Shown one piece after another: positions 7,300 to 13,784 of a stretch of 20,643 nucleotides of DNA; positions within the stretch are counted from its first letter, which is position 1; each line of letters opens with the position of its first letter. The DNA is from an uncultured Schwartzia sp. (GTDB lineage Bacteria; Bacillota; Negativicutes; Selenomonadales; Selenomonadaceae), in assembly GCA_905372875.1 (NCBI GenBank), contig CAJPQU010000015.1:1-20643 (forward strand), in the 5' to 3' direction. A program made the translations under genes and the position numbers. Below the pieces are notes generated by a model. The model saw nothing but the letters and a program-made list of their open reading frames with translations, ran no database searches and had not been told where the DNA came from.

Positions 7300-7310
7300 C
7301 CTTCTGCTCC

Positions 7311-8270
7311 TTATTTCAGATGGTTCACGATCAGATCGACATTCGAGCGGTACATGTCGAGGTACGTGTCGCCCTTTTGCCCGGCGGGGGCCAGCGAGTC
7401 GGAGAAGAGTTCGTTGCCTTCGCCGCTCACGATCTCCACGTCGAAGCCCTTGGCCTTGCAGATCTCCTGCAATTTTTTCATGCGCTCGGGGTTCGTGGTG
7501 CTTTCCGCGAATACCGCCTTCACCTTGTGGGAGACGATGAAGTCGGCGGTCTTTTCAATGTCCGCGTTGGCCACCTCGGAGTTGGTGCTGACGCCCTGAG
7601 GCGCCACCACTTTCATGCCGTAGCTTCGGGAAAAATAATTGAACGCGTCGTGGGGCGTCACCAAATTCCGGTTTTCCGGCGGGATCTGGGCGATCTTCCC
7701 CCTGATCTCGTCGTCCAGATCATCCAACTGCTTCAGGTATTTCGCTAAGTTTGCCCGAATCTCCTTCTCGTGTTCCGGAACGAGCCGGATCAGACTCTCC
7801 GCCGCTTTTTCCGAGGCTTTTTTGTAAAGGGGGATGCTGAACCAGAAGTGGGGATCCACCACTTCGGCGCCGTCCTCCTCCAAGCGGAGAATGTCGCCCG
7901 GGGGAAAATCCGCCGACACGGCCGTGCCTTTTTTTTCTAAAACCTCCACCATTTTGCCCTCAAAGTGCAGCCCATGGTAGAGGACGAGGTCGGCTTCCTT
8001 GAGCTTTTGGAGATCCTTCGGCTGGGCAACGTAGAGATGGGGGTCTTCCCCTGCCGGAATGATCATCTCGATGCGGACGTAATCCCCGGCCAGTTCCTTC
8101 GTCATGTCCGCCAAAAACGACGTCGTCACCGTCACCGTTTTCTGACCGCTTTTCCCTGTCTTATTCTCGCCGCCGGGAGTATCGCCGCAGCCGGCCGCGA
8201 ACAGGGCGGTCACCGTGAGGCAGAGCGCCAGCAGAAAAAGGATTTTTTTGCGCGTGTTCAAAAGTTTCAT
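7311..8270 (-). CDS. Metal ABC transporter substrate-binding lipoprotein (ZnuA/TroA family)
   Basis: Captures a divalent metal outside the inner membrane and delivers it to the permeases. The 319-residue protein begins with a basic, hydrophobic signal peptide ending in a lipobox (LFAAGC, Cys28), so it should be a lipoprotein. The cluster A-I ligand pattern is visible: His78 in GEDPHLY, His141 in VDPHFW, His207 in VTPHDAFNYF and a probable Asp301 in KGDTYLDM. Three His plus one Asp is the TroA-type arrangement; PsaA-type Mn proteins have Glu at the third place. There is no long His-rich loop of the ZnuA kind. The start at 8270 has a GAAGGG ribosome binding site. It is the first gene of the operon, directly behind a promoter with a Fur-like box. 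Substrate (Mn, Fe or Zn) is undecided. Confidence 0.95.
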   Translation of the reverse strand: MKLLNTRKKILFLLALCLTVTALFAAGCGDTPGGENKTGKSGQKTVTVTTSFLADMTKELAGDYVRIEMIIPAGEDPHLYVAQPKDLQKLKEADLVLYHGLHFEGKMVEVLEKKGTAVSADFPPGDILRLEEDGAEVVDPHFWFSIPLYKKASEKAAESLIRLVPEHEKEIRANLAKYLKQLDDLDDEIRGKIAQIPPENRNLVTPHDAFNYFSRSYGMKVVAPQGVSTNSEVANADIEKTADFIVSHKVKAVFAESTTNPERMKKLQEICKAKGFDVEIVSGEGNELFSDSLAPAGQKGDTYLDMYRSNVDLIVNHLK

Positions 8271-8312
8271 TTGTGGGTCCCTTCTTTCCGGTACATTTTC
8301 TTTCTGGAAAGT

Positions 8313-8341
8313 AGCATATCATATTTTTCTCTGTTTGTAAA
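8313..8341 (-). promoter_or_regulatory. Promoter of the metal ABC operon
   Basis: On the minus strand: -35 TTTACA (8341-8336), 17-bp spacer, -10 TATGCT (8318-8313). It lies about 43 bp before the start codon of the binding-protein gene. Spacing is ideal and the surrounding bases are AT-rich in an otherwise GC-rich region. Confidence 0.75.
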
Positions 8342-8356
8342 TGATAATTATTCTCA
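8342..8356 (-). promoter_or_regulatory. Fur-like operator next to the metal ABC promoter
   Basis: The minus strand reads TGAGAATAATTATCA, which matches the 7-1-7 Fur box TGATAATnATTATCA at 13 of 14 defined positions. It abuts the -35 element, so a bound repressor would block RNA polymerase. PerR or Zur boxes (TTATAATnATTATAA, TCGTAATnATTACGA) fit less well. The sequence match is direct; binding by Fur is inferred. Confidence 0.7.
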
Positions 8357-8377
8357 ATAAATTTATTTTGATCAAGG

Positions 8378-8465
8378 AAAAACGCCGCAGTCCGGGAAAA
8401 TGGCTCACAAAAGTCAGACGAAAAGCATAGAACTTTTGGGGCACGACACCGGCGGCGGCGTTTTT
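8378..8465. terminator. Long nested hairpin / bidirectional terminator
   Basis: Three collinear stems nest inside each other: 8378-8388 with 8455-8465 (AAAAACGCCGC/GCGGCGTTTTT), 8392-8395 with 8449-8452 (CCGG), and 8408-8414 with 8432-8438 (CAAAAGT/ACTTTTG). The outer arms give a GC stem flanked by A and T runs on both strands. It sits 17 bp after the symporter stop and just upstream of the metal operon promoter. It should end symporter transcription and insulate the metal operon; the extra inner stems are more than a terminator needs. Confidence 0.65.
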
Positions 8466-8482
8466 TATCTGTTGAGAAAAAA

Positions 8483-9838
8483 TTACTCGGCTTCGCTTTT
8501 TTTCAGGTGTTCAAAATAACGTTTCGTTTCACTGACGATGACGCCGGAGAGGGCGCAGAGGGCGATGAGGTTCGGGATCGCCATGAGGCCGTTCACGATG
8601 TCGGCCAGGGTCCAGATGGCATCCAATTTGAGGAAGGCGCCGGAAGCGACCAGGACGATGAAGAGGAGACGGTAGGGCATGATGCCCTTTGTGCCGAAGA
8701 GGTAGATGGAGGCGCGCTCTCCGTAATAATTCCAGCCCAAAATGGTGGTGAAGGCGAAGAGCACCAAAGAGACGGTAAGAATGGCGACGCCCGGCTGTCC
8801 GTAGGTCGTGGCGAAAGCGTCGGTGGTCATCATGGCCCCGGCGGAATTGCCTTGCCAGACCCCTGTTAAAACGAGGGCGAGGCCGGTCATGGAGCAGATG
8901 ATGATGGTATCGATGAAGGTGCCCGTCATGGAGATGAGGCCCTGCTCGGCGGGCCACTTTGTCTTGGCGGCGGCCGCCGCGATGGGGGCGGAGCCGAGGC
9001 CCGATTCATTGGAGAAGATGCCCCGGGCGATGCCCTTTTGCATGGCCATCATGAGGGTGGAGCCGGCGAAACCGCCCACCGCCGCCTCACCCGAAAACGC
9101 ACTCTTGATGATGAGGGCAATGGCGTCGGGGACGGCGCTGAGATTCATGACGATGAGGCCGAGGCTGACTACGACGTAGACGACGGCCATGAAGGGCACG
9201 ATTTTACTGGCGACCCGGGAAATGCTCTGGAGCCCGCCGATGGTGATGGCGGCCACTAAGAGGGTGACGATGCCGTCGGATACTTCTCGGGGCACGCCGA
9301 AGGCGATGTGCATGCTGTCCACGATGGCGTTCACCTGGGGGAAGGTGCCGATCCCGAAGAAGGCCACCAAGATGCAGGCTCCCGCAAAGAAGGCCGCCAT
9401 GGGGGCCCACTTTTCCCCCATGCCGTGGCGGATATAAAACATCGGTCCCCCGGCGATCTCACCTTTTTCGTCCGTGGTGCGGTACTTGACGGCCAAAAGC
9501 CCTTCGGCGTACTTCGTCGCCATGCCGAAGAAGGCGGCCACCCACATCCAAAAGACCGCGCCGGGACCGCCCAATTTCACCGCGGTGGCGACGCCGACGA
9601 TGTTGCCCGTGCCTACGGTGGCTGCCAGGGCTACGCAGAGGGATTTGAAGCTCGATACGTCCCCTTCCCCGTGGTTTTTCGCCCGGAAAATGAGGGAAAG
9701 TGCCAGGGGCAGGCGAAAGACCTGCATAAGGTTCAGCCGGAGCGTCAGGTAGATCCCCGTTCCCAAAAGAAGGACGATGAGCGGCGGGCCCCAGAGAAGG
9801 GAATCGATTTCATTCAGTATGGTGTTGATAGCATCCAT
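8483..9838 (-). CDS. Sodium:alanine (glycine) symporter family protein
   Basis: Inner-membrane carrier of the AGCS family, importing alanine and/or glycine (sometimes D-alanine) with sodium. The 451-residue product is typical in length and strongly hydrophobic, with about eleven predicted membrane spans. Family motifs are visible: LCVALAATVGTGNIVGVATA, GGPGAVFWMWVAAFFGMATKYAEGLLAVKYR, and ARGIFSNESGLGSAPIAAAAA with TDAFATTYG further on. The ATG at 9838 (MDAINTILNEIDSLLWGPP) was chosen because an AAGGAG site lies about ten bases upstream. A longer in-frame start at GTG 9892 would begin at about the transcription start of the proximal promoter and adds a non-conserved segment. A single-gene unit with an unusually elaborate leader. 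Confidence 0.95.
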   Translation of the reverse strand: MDAINTILNEIDSLLWGPPLIVLLLGTGIYLTLRLNLMQVFRLPLALSLIFRAKNHGEGDVSSFKSLCVALAATVGTGNIVGVATAVKLGGPGAVFWMWVAAFFGMATKYAEGLLAVKYRTTDEKGEIAGGPMFYIRHGMGEKWAPMAAFFAGACILVAFFGIGTFPQVNAIVDSMHIAFGVPREVSDGIVTLLVAAITIGGLQSISRVASKIVPFMAVVYVVVSLGLIVMNLSAVPDAIALIIKSAFSGEAAVGGFAGSTLMMAMQKGIARGIFSNESGLGSAPIAAAAAKTKWPAEQGLISMTGTFIDTIIICSMTGLALVLTGVWQGNSAGAMMTTDAFATTYGQPGVAILTVSLVLFAFTTILGWNYYGERASIYLFGTKGIMPYRLLFIVLVASGAFLKLDAIWTLADIVNGLMAIPNLIALCALSGVIVSETKRYFEHLKKSEAE

Positions 9839-9856
9839 GGACAAATCTCTCCTTAC

Positions 9857-9892
9857 GTCCGCTCGTGGCGGACAAAAGTATAAGTTCGCCAC
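9857..9892 (-). promoter_or_regulatory. Alternative hairpins over the symporter ribosome binding site
   Basis: On the transcript, GTGGCG (9892-9887) can pair with CGCCAC (9870-9865), or GTCCGC (9873-9868) can pair with GCGGAC (9862-9857). The two stems share bases 9868-9870 and cannot form together. The second stem ends three bases before the AAGGAG ribosome binding site. The pairing potential is direct; translational control is inferred. Confidence 0.4.
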
Positions 9893-9894
9893 TT

Positions 9895-9923
9895 ATCATA
9901 TCATAAGACAGCCCGGCTGTCAC
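9895..9923 (-). promoter_or_regulatory. Proximal promoter (P2) of the symporter gene with a palindromic operator
   Basis: On the minus strand: -35 GTGACA (9923-9918), 17-bp spacer, -10 TATGAT (9900-9895). The spacer is largely filled by GACAGCCCGGCTGTC (9907-9921), a perfect 7-1-7 palindrome overlapping the -35 box. That is a good position for a repressor, or for a MerR-type activator, of this promoter. Confidence 0.6.
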
Positions 9924-9953
9924 CTTAAAATATTTTACTTTCGATTCTTGAGC

Positions 9954-9980
9954 AAAAAAATACCGGGCGGTCGCCCGGCA
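9954..9980 (-). terminator. Intrinsic terminator inside the symporter leader (attenuator candidate)
   Basis: The minus strand carries CCGGGC-GACC-GCCCGG (about 9978-9963), followed by TA and then seven T (9960-9954). It lies downstream of promoter P1 (10026-10054) and upstream of P2, and no gene upstream on this strand needs termination. It would therefore stop P1 transcripts before the symporter gene unless relieved. A GCAC/GTGC pair just before it overlaps the base of the stem and could compete. Confidence 0.65.
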
Positions 9981-10005
9981 CAAGAAAAAATAAGTGCTTT
10001 TGAGT

Positions 10006-10019
10006 AGGCTTTTCAGCCT
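10006..10019 (-). other. Leader hairpin at the expected 5' end of the P1 transcript
   Basis: On the minus strand AGGCT-GAAA-AGCCT forms a 5-bp stem with a GNRA tetraloop. It starts almost at the position where transcription from P1 should begin, so the transcript would carry a stable 5' hairpin. Confidence 0.4.
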
Positions 10020-10025
10020 TTTTCC

Positions 10026-10054
10026 ATTATAACTGCTTTTGACGCCTCTGTCTA
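10026..10054 (-). promoter_or_regulatory. Distal promoter (P1) of the symporter gene
   Basis: On the minus strand: -35 TAGACA (10054-10049), 17-bp spacer, perfect -10 TATAAT (10031-10026). This is the best consensus promoter in the region. It lies about 190 bp before the symporter start, with the attenuator-like terminator in between. Confidence 0.72.
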
Positions 10055-10084
10055 TAGGGGAAAGCGGCGTTTAACTTCTTTTTA

Positions 10085-10102
10085 AGCAGGAATTTTCCTG
10101 CT
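10085..10102. repeat. Perfect inverted repeat upstream of the exported-protein gene
   Basis: AGCAGGAA (10085-10092) and TTCCTGCT (10095-10102) are exact reverse complements, two bases apart. They lie between symporter promoter P1 and the start of the divergent gene at 10148. With no T-tract on either side it is not a terminator; an operator for one or both divergent genes is possible. I could not find a convincing plus-strand promoter here. Confidence 0.45.
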
Positions 10103-10147
10103 GGGCGACGAATATGTCTGAACGTAAGGAAAAGGAGGGTTCATTTG

Positions 10148-11074
10148 ATGAAGAAACTATGCAGCCTGCTCTTGACGGCTCTGCTCTTTATCGAGAGTGT
10201 AGGATTGGCGATTGCCGCCGCGCCGGAGACCATGCAGGAGAAATTGGACGCGACCGAGCGCGCGGCCTACGGACAGCCGCAAACAGGGGCGCTCCTCGAC
10301 CGCCTGGCACATTTGGAAAAGGATTTTTGGCAGGCGAGTCCTCAAAAAAGCGTAGTGGAGCGCACCGACGCCCTCTATGCGATCATGCTGGAAAATGAAG
10401 ATGGGCCGTCCCTCGTTACGCAGATGAATGCCGTGGAGTGGGCCATCACCCAGGAAGTCAGCATGGAATCCATCCAAAAGCGGGTGGGGGATATGGAGAT
10501 CACCCTGCAGGGGCGTCCGTCGGAAGGCTCTTATCGCCAGAGGATTGACGCTTTGGCTACGGCGGCTTTCGGCTCCAATGAGATTCCCCTTGTGGCCGGG
10601 ATAGTACCGGCTAACACGCTGATCAAAGTGCTGACGGTGACGCCCATCAACGCAAAGAATCTCAAGGCCGGGGATCGTATCGAGTTTCAGGCAGCGGAGG
10701 ATGTCATTGAGGGCGGTCGGCTTCTCTTTGCCAAGGGCGCGCCGGGCTATGGTACGGTGACGAAGGTGAAACAGGCCAGAAATTTCGGCCGGGACGCAGA
10801 GGTTGTCATCGATTTTCAGGCGCTGCGGGCCATCGACGGTACGGACGTGGAAATGCTCTTGGGACAGGAATCCAAGGAAAAGATGGAATCCATGGCTATG
10901 GCGGCGGGGGCCAGCCTGGCGGGGATGGCTCTCTTAGGCCCCATCGGGATCATTGGCGGCGTCTTCATCAAGGGCAAGAACATCAACCTGCCCGCGGGCA
11001 CGGAGCTTTACATTCAGACGAAGAACGAGACTTCGCTCTACGGCCTGTCCACCGCCCTTGACAGCGGGAACTGA
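10148..11074 (+). CDS. Exported protein of unknown function with N-terminal repeats and a C-terminal beta domain
   Basis: A 308-residue protein with a signal peptide (MKKLCSLLLTALLFIESVGLA, cleavage near residue 23-25), so periplasmic or envelope-associated. The N-terminal half holds degenerate units of about 30-50 residues with the pattern L..E...G....G....R...LE...; they are clearest at KLDATERAAYGQPQTGALLD and again at VGDMEITLQGRPSEGSYRQR. The C-terminal part (VLTVTPINAKNLKAGDRIEF, later LFAKGAPGYGTVTKVKQARN) reads as a small beta-rich domain and ends with a glycine-rich hydrophobic stretch (GASLAGMALLGPIGIIGG) and PAGTELYIQT. The ATG at 10148 has an AAGGAGGG ribosome binding site; the TTG one codon earlier is less likely. 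Immediately followed by a terminator, then lptD. I cannot assign a function; envelope biogenesis is suggested only by its neighbours. Confidence 0.85.
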   Translation: MKKLCSLLLTALLFIESVGLAIAAAPETMQEKLDATERAAYGQPQTGALLDRLAHLEKDFWQASPQKSVVERTDALYAIMLENEDGPSLVTQMNAVEWAITQEVSMESIQKRVGDMEITLQGRPSEGSYRQRIDALATAAFGSNEIPLVAGIVPANTLIKVLTVTPINAKNLKAGDRIEFQAAEDVIEGGRLLFAKGAPGYGTVTKVKQARNFGRDAEVVIDFQALRAIDGTDVEMLLGQESKEKMESMAMAAGASLAGMALLGPIGIIGGVFIKGKNINLPAGTELYIQTKNETSLYGLSTALDSGN

Positions 11075-11080
11075 CGCAGG

Positions 11081-11114
11081 ACAAAAAAGGAGCGCGGCGG
11101 CGCTCCTTTTTTGT
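11081..11114 (+). terminator. Intrinsic terminator after the exported-protein gene
   Basis: A perfect 14-bp stem pairs 11081-11094 with 11101-11114 around a CGGCGG loop, with core AAAGGAGCG/CGCTCCTTT and a run of six T in the 3' arm. It begins seven bases after the stop codon and separates this gene from the LPS genes. Confidence 0.92.
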
Positions 11115-11142
11115 TGCGGGAATGTCCGGGATGATGTAGTAT
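11114..11142 (+). promoter_or_regulatory. Weak candidate promoter for the lptD-rfaE genes
   Basis: TTGCGG (11114-11119), 17 bp, TAGTAT (11137-11142); an alternative -10 is TATAGT at 11140-11145. The match is modest, but a promoter is expected here because the preceding terminator is strong and lptD starts at 11207. Confidence 0.35.
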
Positions 11143-11167
11143 AGTGAAGGATAAAGTAAGGAACGGG

Positions 11168-11193
11168 CCGGACGGCGCCGCGAAATAACAGAT
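11168..11193 (+). repeat. Short sequence shared with the region after gpmI
   Basis: Matches 2955-2977 except for a CC insertion and two substitutions. It occupies the lptD leader, 13 bp before the start codon and immediately before the ribosome binding site. Confidence 0.35.
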
Positions 11194-11206
11194 AGGGGAA
11201 GAAGCC

Positions 11207-12751
11207 ATGAAGGGGAATAACAGACGAATCGCTTGGCGATATCTGGCGCTGCACCTTGCGGCGGCACTGACGCTCGGCAGCGCGGGAACGGCGGAAGCCT
11301 ATTATACCTCGGACGATCTCAATACGGATACAGAAGTTTTGGATTATATCGAAAATGCCCGGCGCAACGCCCGGGAAAATCGGGTGACGGAAGCGCAGCA
11401 AAAACTGGCCCAAGATGTGGAAGAAATGCGCACTCATCTGCGTGGCCCCATTGATCCGGCACGGCTTCCCCTCGCTCTCGAAGGGGACGATATGTTTTAT
11501 GACGAGGCGACGGGAGAAGTCTATGCCAAGGGGAACGTCCGCATCACGGAGATTGATGCCCGCCGCTTCTTGTCCGATGAAGCCCGGGGCAATCTCAAGG
11601 AGCAGGTGGTCAAGGTGGATGGCCGATCCCACATGGTGCAAATGACGCCGGGGGAGCCCCATGCGGACATGGAAGGCTATCGCGCTATCTATCATTATGG
11701 CCGTCATACCGGCCACATGGAGGACGTCAAAGGGAAATACGGGCAATACTACATCACCGGCCGGCGCATCGAGATGTATCCGGATAAGGTTCTCATCTAT
11801 GACGGTTCCCAGACGAAATGTGGGGCGAAAAAGCCCGATTACCACGTCAGCGGGGATCTCATCGAGATCTATCCGGGGAAGGAAATGCTTATCCATCAGG
11901 TGAAATACTGGCTGAAGGATAAGGTTGTCTACACGCGCCCCCTCCACCGACAGGATATCAGCAAACCGGAAAAGGGCTTGGAACTGCCGCGAGTAGGCTA
12001 TGACAGCGACAACGGCGCCTGGATCGGACAGAAGTTCGACTGGCAGCTTACGCCGCGCCTTAACGCTTACGCGAATATCCGCTATTACAGCCGGGCGAAG
12101 GCGAAAAATATTTTCGGCGTCGATTGGGAGAACGGGGGAAACTCAGTTTCCGTACAGTACGGACAGTTTCACGACTCTGACAGCCACTGGATTAAAAAGG
12201 AACCGACCTTCATTTACCAGTACGGCCATCGGCTGGGCCATCTGCCGGTCAGCTATAACCTGAAATACGAAATCGGCCGCTGGTCGGCGGGCTATACGAG
12301 TACGCACCGTTACTACGGGATTACGATAACGCCGGATCCGCTGCCCTTGGGACGGACGGCGCGTCTCCTGACCAGCTTTGGGTACGGGGTGACTCAGGAG
12401 AGCTACGACGATTCCACGGTCAACGGCTTCAACTACAGCGCGACGCTCCTAAAGGACATGGGGAAGGATGTCACCGTTTATCTGCGGTACACGTATTCTG
12501 CGGCCAACGCTAAGAATTCTCTCTTTAGCTACGATTTAGACGACTATTCGCGAAAGTTCAGCTTCGGCGTGAGCTGGGCCTTTACTGACCGGGATCGTAT
12601 CGTGGTGGGGCAGTCCTTTGATGTGGAAACGCGGCGGCAGGAGGACATAGACTATTATTGGTTTCACGATATGCACTGCGCCCAGCTCATTCTGCGCTAC
12701 CGGGCGAAGCGCAGCACATGGAATGTATCGATGCAGTTTACGCCCTGGTGA
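11207..12751 (+). CDS. lptD: LPS-assembly protein LptD (OstA family), short form
   Basis: Outer-membrane beta-barrel that inserts LPS into the outer leaflet. The 514-residue precursor is much shorter than the E. coli protein (784). A signal peptide ends near residue 31 (GTAEA-YY), followed by a charged helical linker (about 40-80). An OstA/jelly-roll domain runs from about 88 (LEGDDMFYDEATGEVYAKGN, RRIEMYPDKVLIYDG) to about 235. From about 260 to the end, alternating aromatic strands (NAYANIRYYSRAKAK, VTVYLRYTYSAANAK) form the barrel, closing with an aromatic C-terminus (SMQFTPW). It has only two cysteines, Cys205 in the jelly-roll domain and Cys491 near the barrel end, placed for one interdomain disulfide. 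The start has a GGGGAAG ribosome binding site. rfaE1 follows 13 bp later, so it is co-transcribed with heptose synthesis. An LptD-like OstA-domain protein is certain; equivalence to LptD is likely. Confidence 0.88.
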   Translation: MKGNNRRIAWRYLALHLAAALTLGSAGTAEAYYTSDDLNTDTEVLDYIENARRNARENRVTEAQQKLAQDVEEMRTHLRGPIDPARLPLALEGDDMFYDEATGEVYAKGNVRITEIDARRFLSDEARGNLKEQVVKVDGRSHMVQMTPGEPHADMEGYRAIYHYGRHTGHMEDVKGKYGQYYITGRRIEMYPDKVLIYDGSQTKCGAKKPDYHVSGDLIEIYPGKEMLIHQVKYWLKDKVVYTRPLHRQDISKPEKGLELPRVGYDSDNGAWIGQKFDWQLTPRLNAYANIRYYSRAKAKNIFGVDWENGGNSVSVQYGQFHDSDSHWIKKEPTFIYQYGHRLGHLPVSYNLKYEIGRWSAGYTSTHRYYGITITPDPLPLGRTARLLTSFGYGVTQESYDDSTVNGFNYSATLLKDMGKDVTVYLRYTYSAANAKNSLFSYDLDDYSRKFSFGVSWAFTDRDRIVVGQSFDVETRRQEDIDYYWFHDMHCAQLILRYRAKRSTWNVSMQFTPW

Positions 12752-12764
12752 GGAAGGAACAAGG

Positions 12765-13784
12765 ATGAAGGAACTGACGGAAATTGTGACCCAGATGGCC
12801 GGGAAGCGCATTCTGGTCATAGGCGACATGATCGCCGACATCTATTTGGAGGGGCGCATCGCACGCATTTCCCGGGAAGCGCCGGTCTTAGTGCTGGAAT
12901 ATGAGCGCGAGCGGGTGGTGGCCGGCGGCGCGGCCAATGTGGTGAACAATGCGGCGACCCTGGGCGGCGCGCCCATCGCCGTGGGCCTCGTGGGAGATGA
13001 CCGGGGCGGCGAGGGATTAAAGGCCATTCTGCGGGAAAACGGGGCGCAGGTCGAGGCGCTCCTCACGGAACCGGGCCGACCCACCATTGCCAAGACGCGG
13101 ATCGTGGCGGGGGGCCGGGAGACTGTGAGTCAGCAGATCGTGCGGGTGGATCGGGACAGCCGTGCTCCTCTTGTGCCAGAAACGGAAACGGCCTTAGAAG
13201 CGAAGGTTACGGAGGTGCTTTCGGAGATCGATGGGCTCATCCTCAGCGATTACGGCGGTGGAGTGCTGACCGACGGCCTGCGCCGTCGGGTGATCGATGG
13301 CTGCCGCCGCGCCGGCGTCGCCACCATGGTGGATTCGCGCTACGCGATTCGGCAGTTTACCGGTGTGGATTACGTAAAGCAGAACGACACGGAGCTGGCT
13401 GCCGCGGTGGGACGGACGCTTTCCACCGAAGCAGAGCTTCGCCTGGCGGGGCGGGAGCTTTTGGATCGTATAGGAGGCAAAGGCGTCCTGGTGACCCGGG
13501 GAGCGAAGGGCATGACCCTGTTCGAAGCGGAGGGAAAGGTCACGGATATCCCGGTGCCGGATAAGAGCGAGGTCTACGATGTGTCCGGCGCGGGGGATAC
13601 CTCGGTGGCGGCCTTCATGCTGGCGCTGGCTGCGGGCGCGTCTCCGGTGGAGGCGGCCCGGATTGCCAATGTGGCCGCGGGCATTGCCGTCCGCAAATTG
13701 GGGACGGCCACCGTCAGCGCGGCGGAGCTTTGCGACGTACTGGGAAAACAGGAGGGAAAGACCGATGAAGGTTACCCGGGATAA
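12765..13784 (+). CDS. rfaE1: D-glycero-beta-D-manno-heptose-7-phosphate kinase
   Basis: First half of the activity that E. coli HldE performs: phosphorylates heptose 7-phosphate at C1 on the way to ADP-heptose for the LPS core. The 339-residue protein is a PfkB/ribokinase-fold kinase. It shows the N-terminal ILVIGDMIADIYLEGRIARISREAPV typical of RfaE, the glycine-rich VAGGAANVVNNAATLG, LILSDYGGGVL, and the anion-hole/catalytic DVSGAGDT (GAGDT at 275-279, base Asp278). The ATG at 12765, 13 bp after lptD with a GAGGAAGG site, is preferred to the longer frame from 12723, which would overlap lptD. Its 3' end overlaps the start of rfaE2 by 20 bp in another frame, so the two are translationally coupled. 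Cytoplasmic. Confidence 0.96.
   Translation: MKELTEIVTQMAGKRILVIGDMIADIYLEGRIARISREAPVLVLEYERERVVAGGAANVVNNAATLGGAPIAVGLVGDDRGGEGLKAILRENGAQVEALLTEPGRPTIAKTRIVAGGRETVSQQIVRVDRDSRAPLVPETETALEAKVTEVLSEIDGLILSDYGGGVLTDGLRRRVIDGCRRAGVATMVDSRYAIRQFTGVDYVKQNDTELAAAVGRTLSTEAELRLAGRELLDRIGGKGVLVTRGAKGMTLFEAEGKVTDIPVPDKSEVYDVSGAGDTSVAAFMLALAAGASPVEAARIANVAAGIAVRKLGTATVSAAELCDVLGKQEGKTDEGYPG

Noticed and set aside
9839..9892. GTG start giving an 18-residue longer symporter
   Set aside because: It lies at about the predicted P2 transcription start and lacks a ribosome binding site, whereas ATG 9838 has AAGGAG and begins the conserved region.
9838..10054. Glycine riboswitch upstream of the amino-acid symporter
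   Set aside because: Symporters of this family are often riboswitch-controlled, but the conserved glycine-aptamer core is not present and the leader before the terminator is too short.
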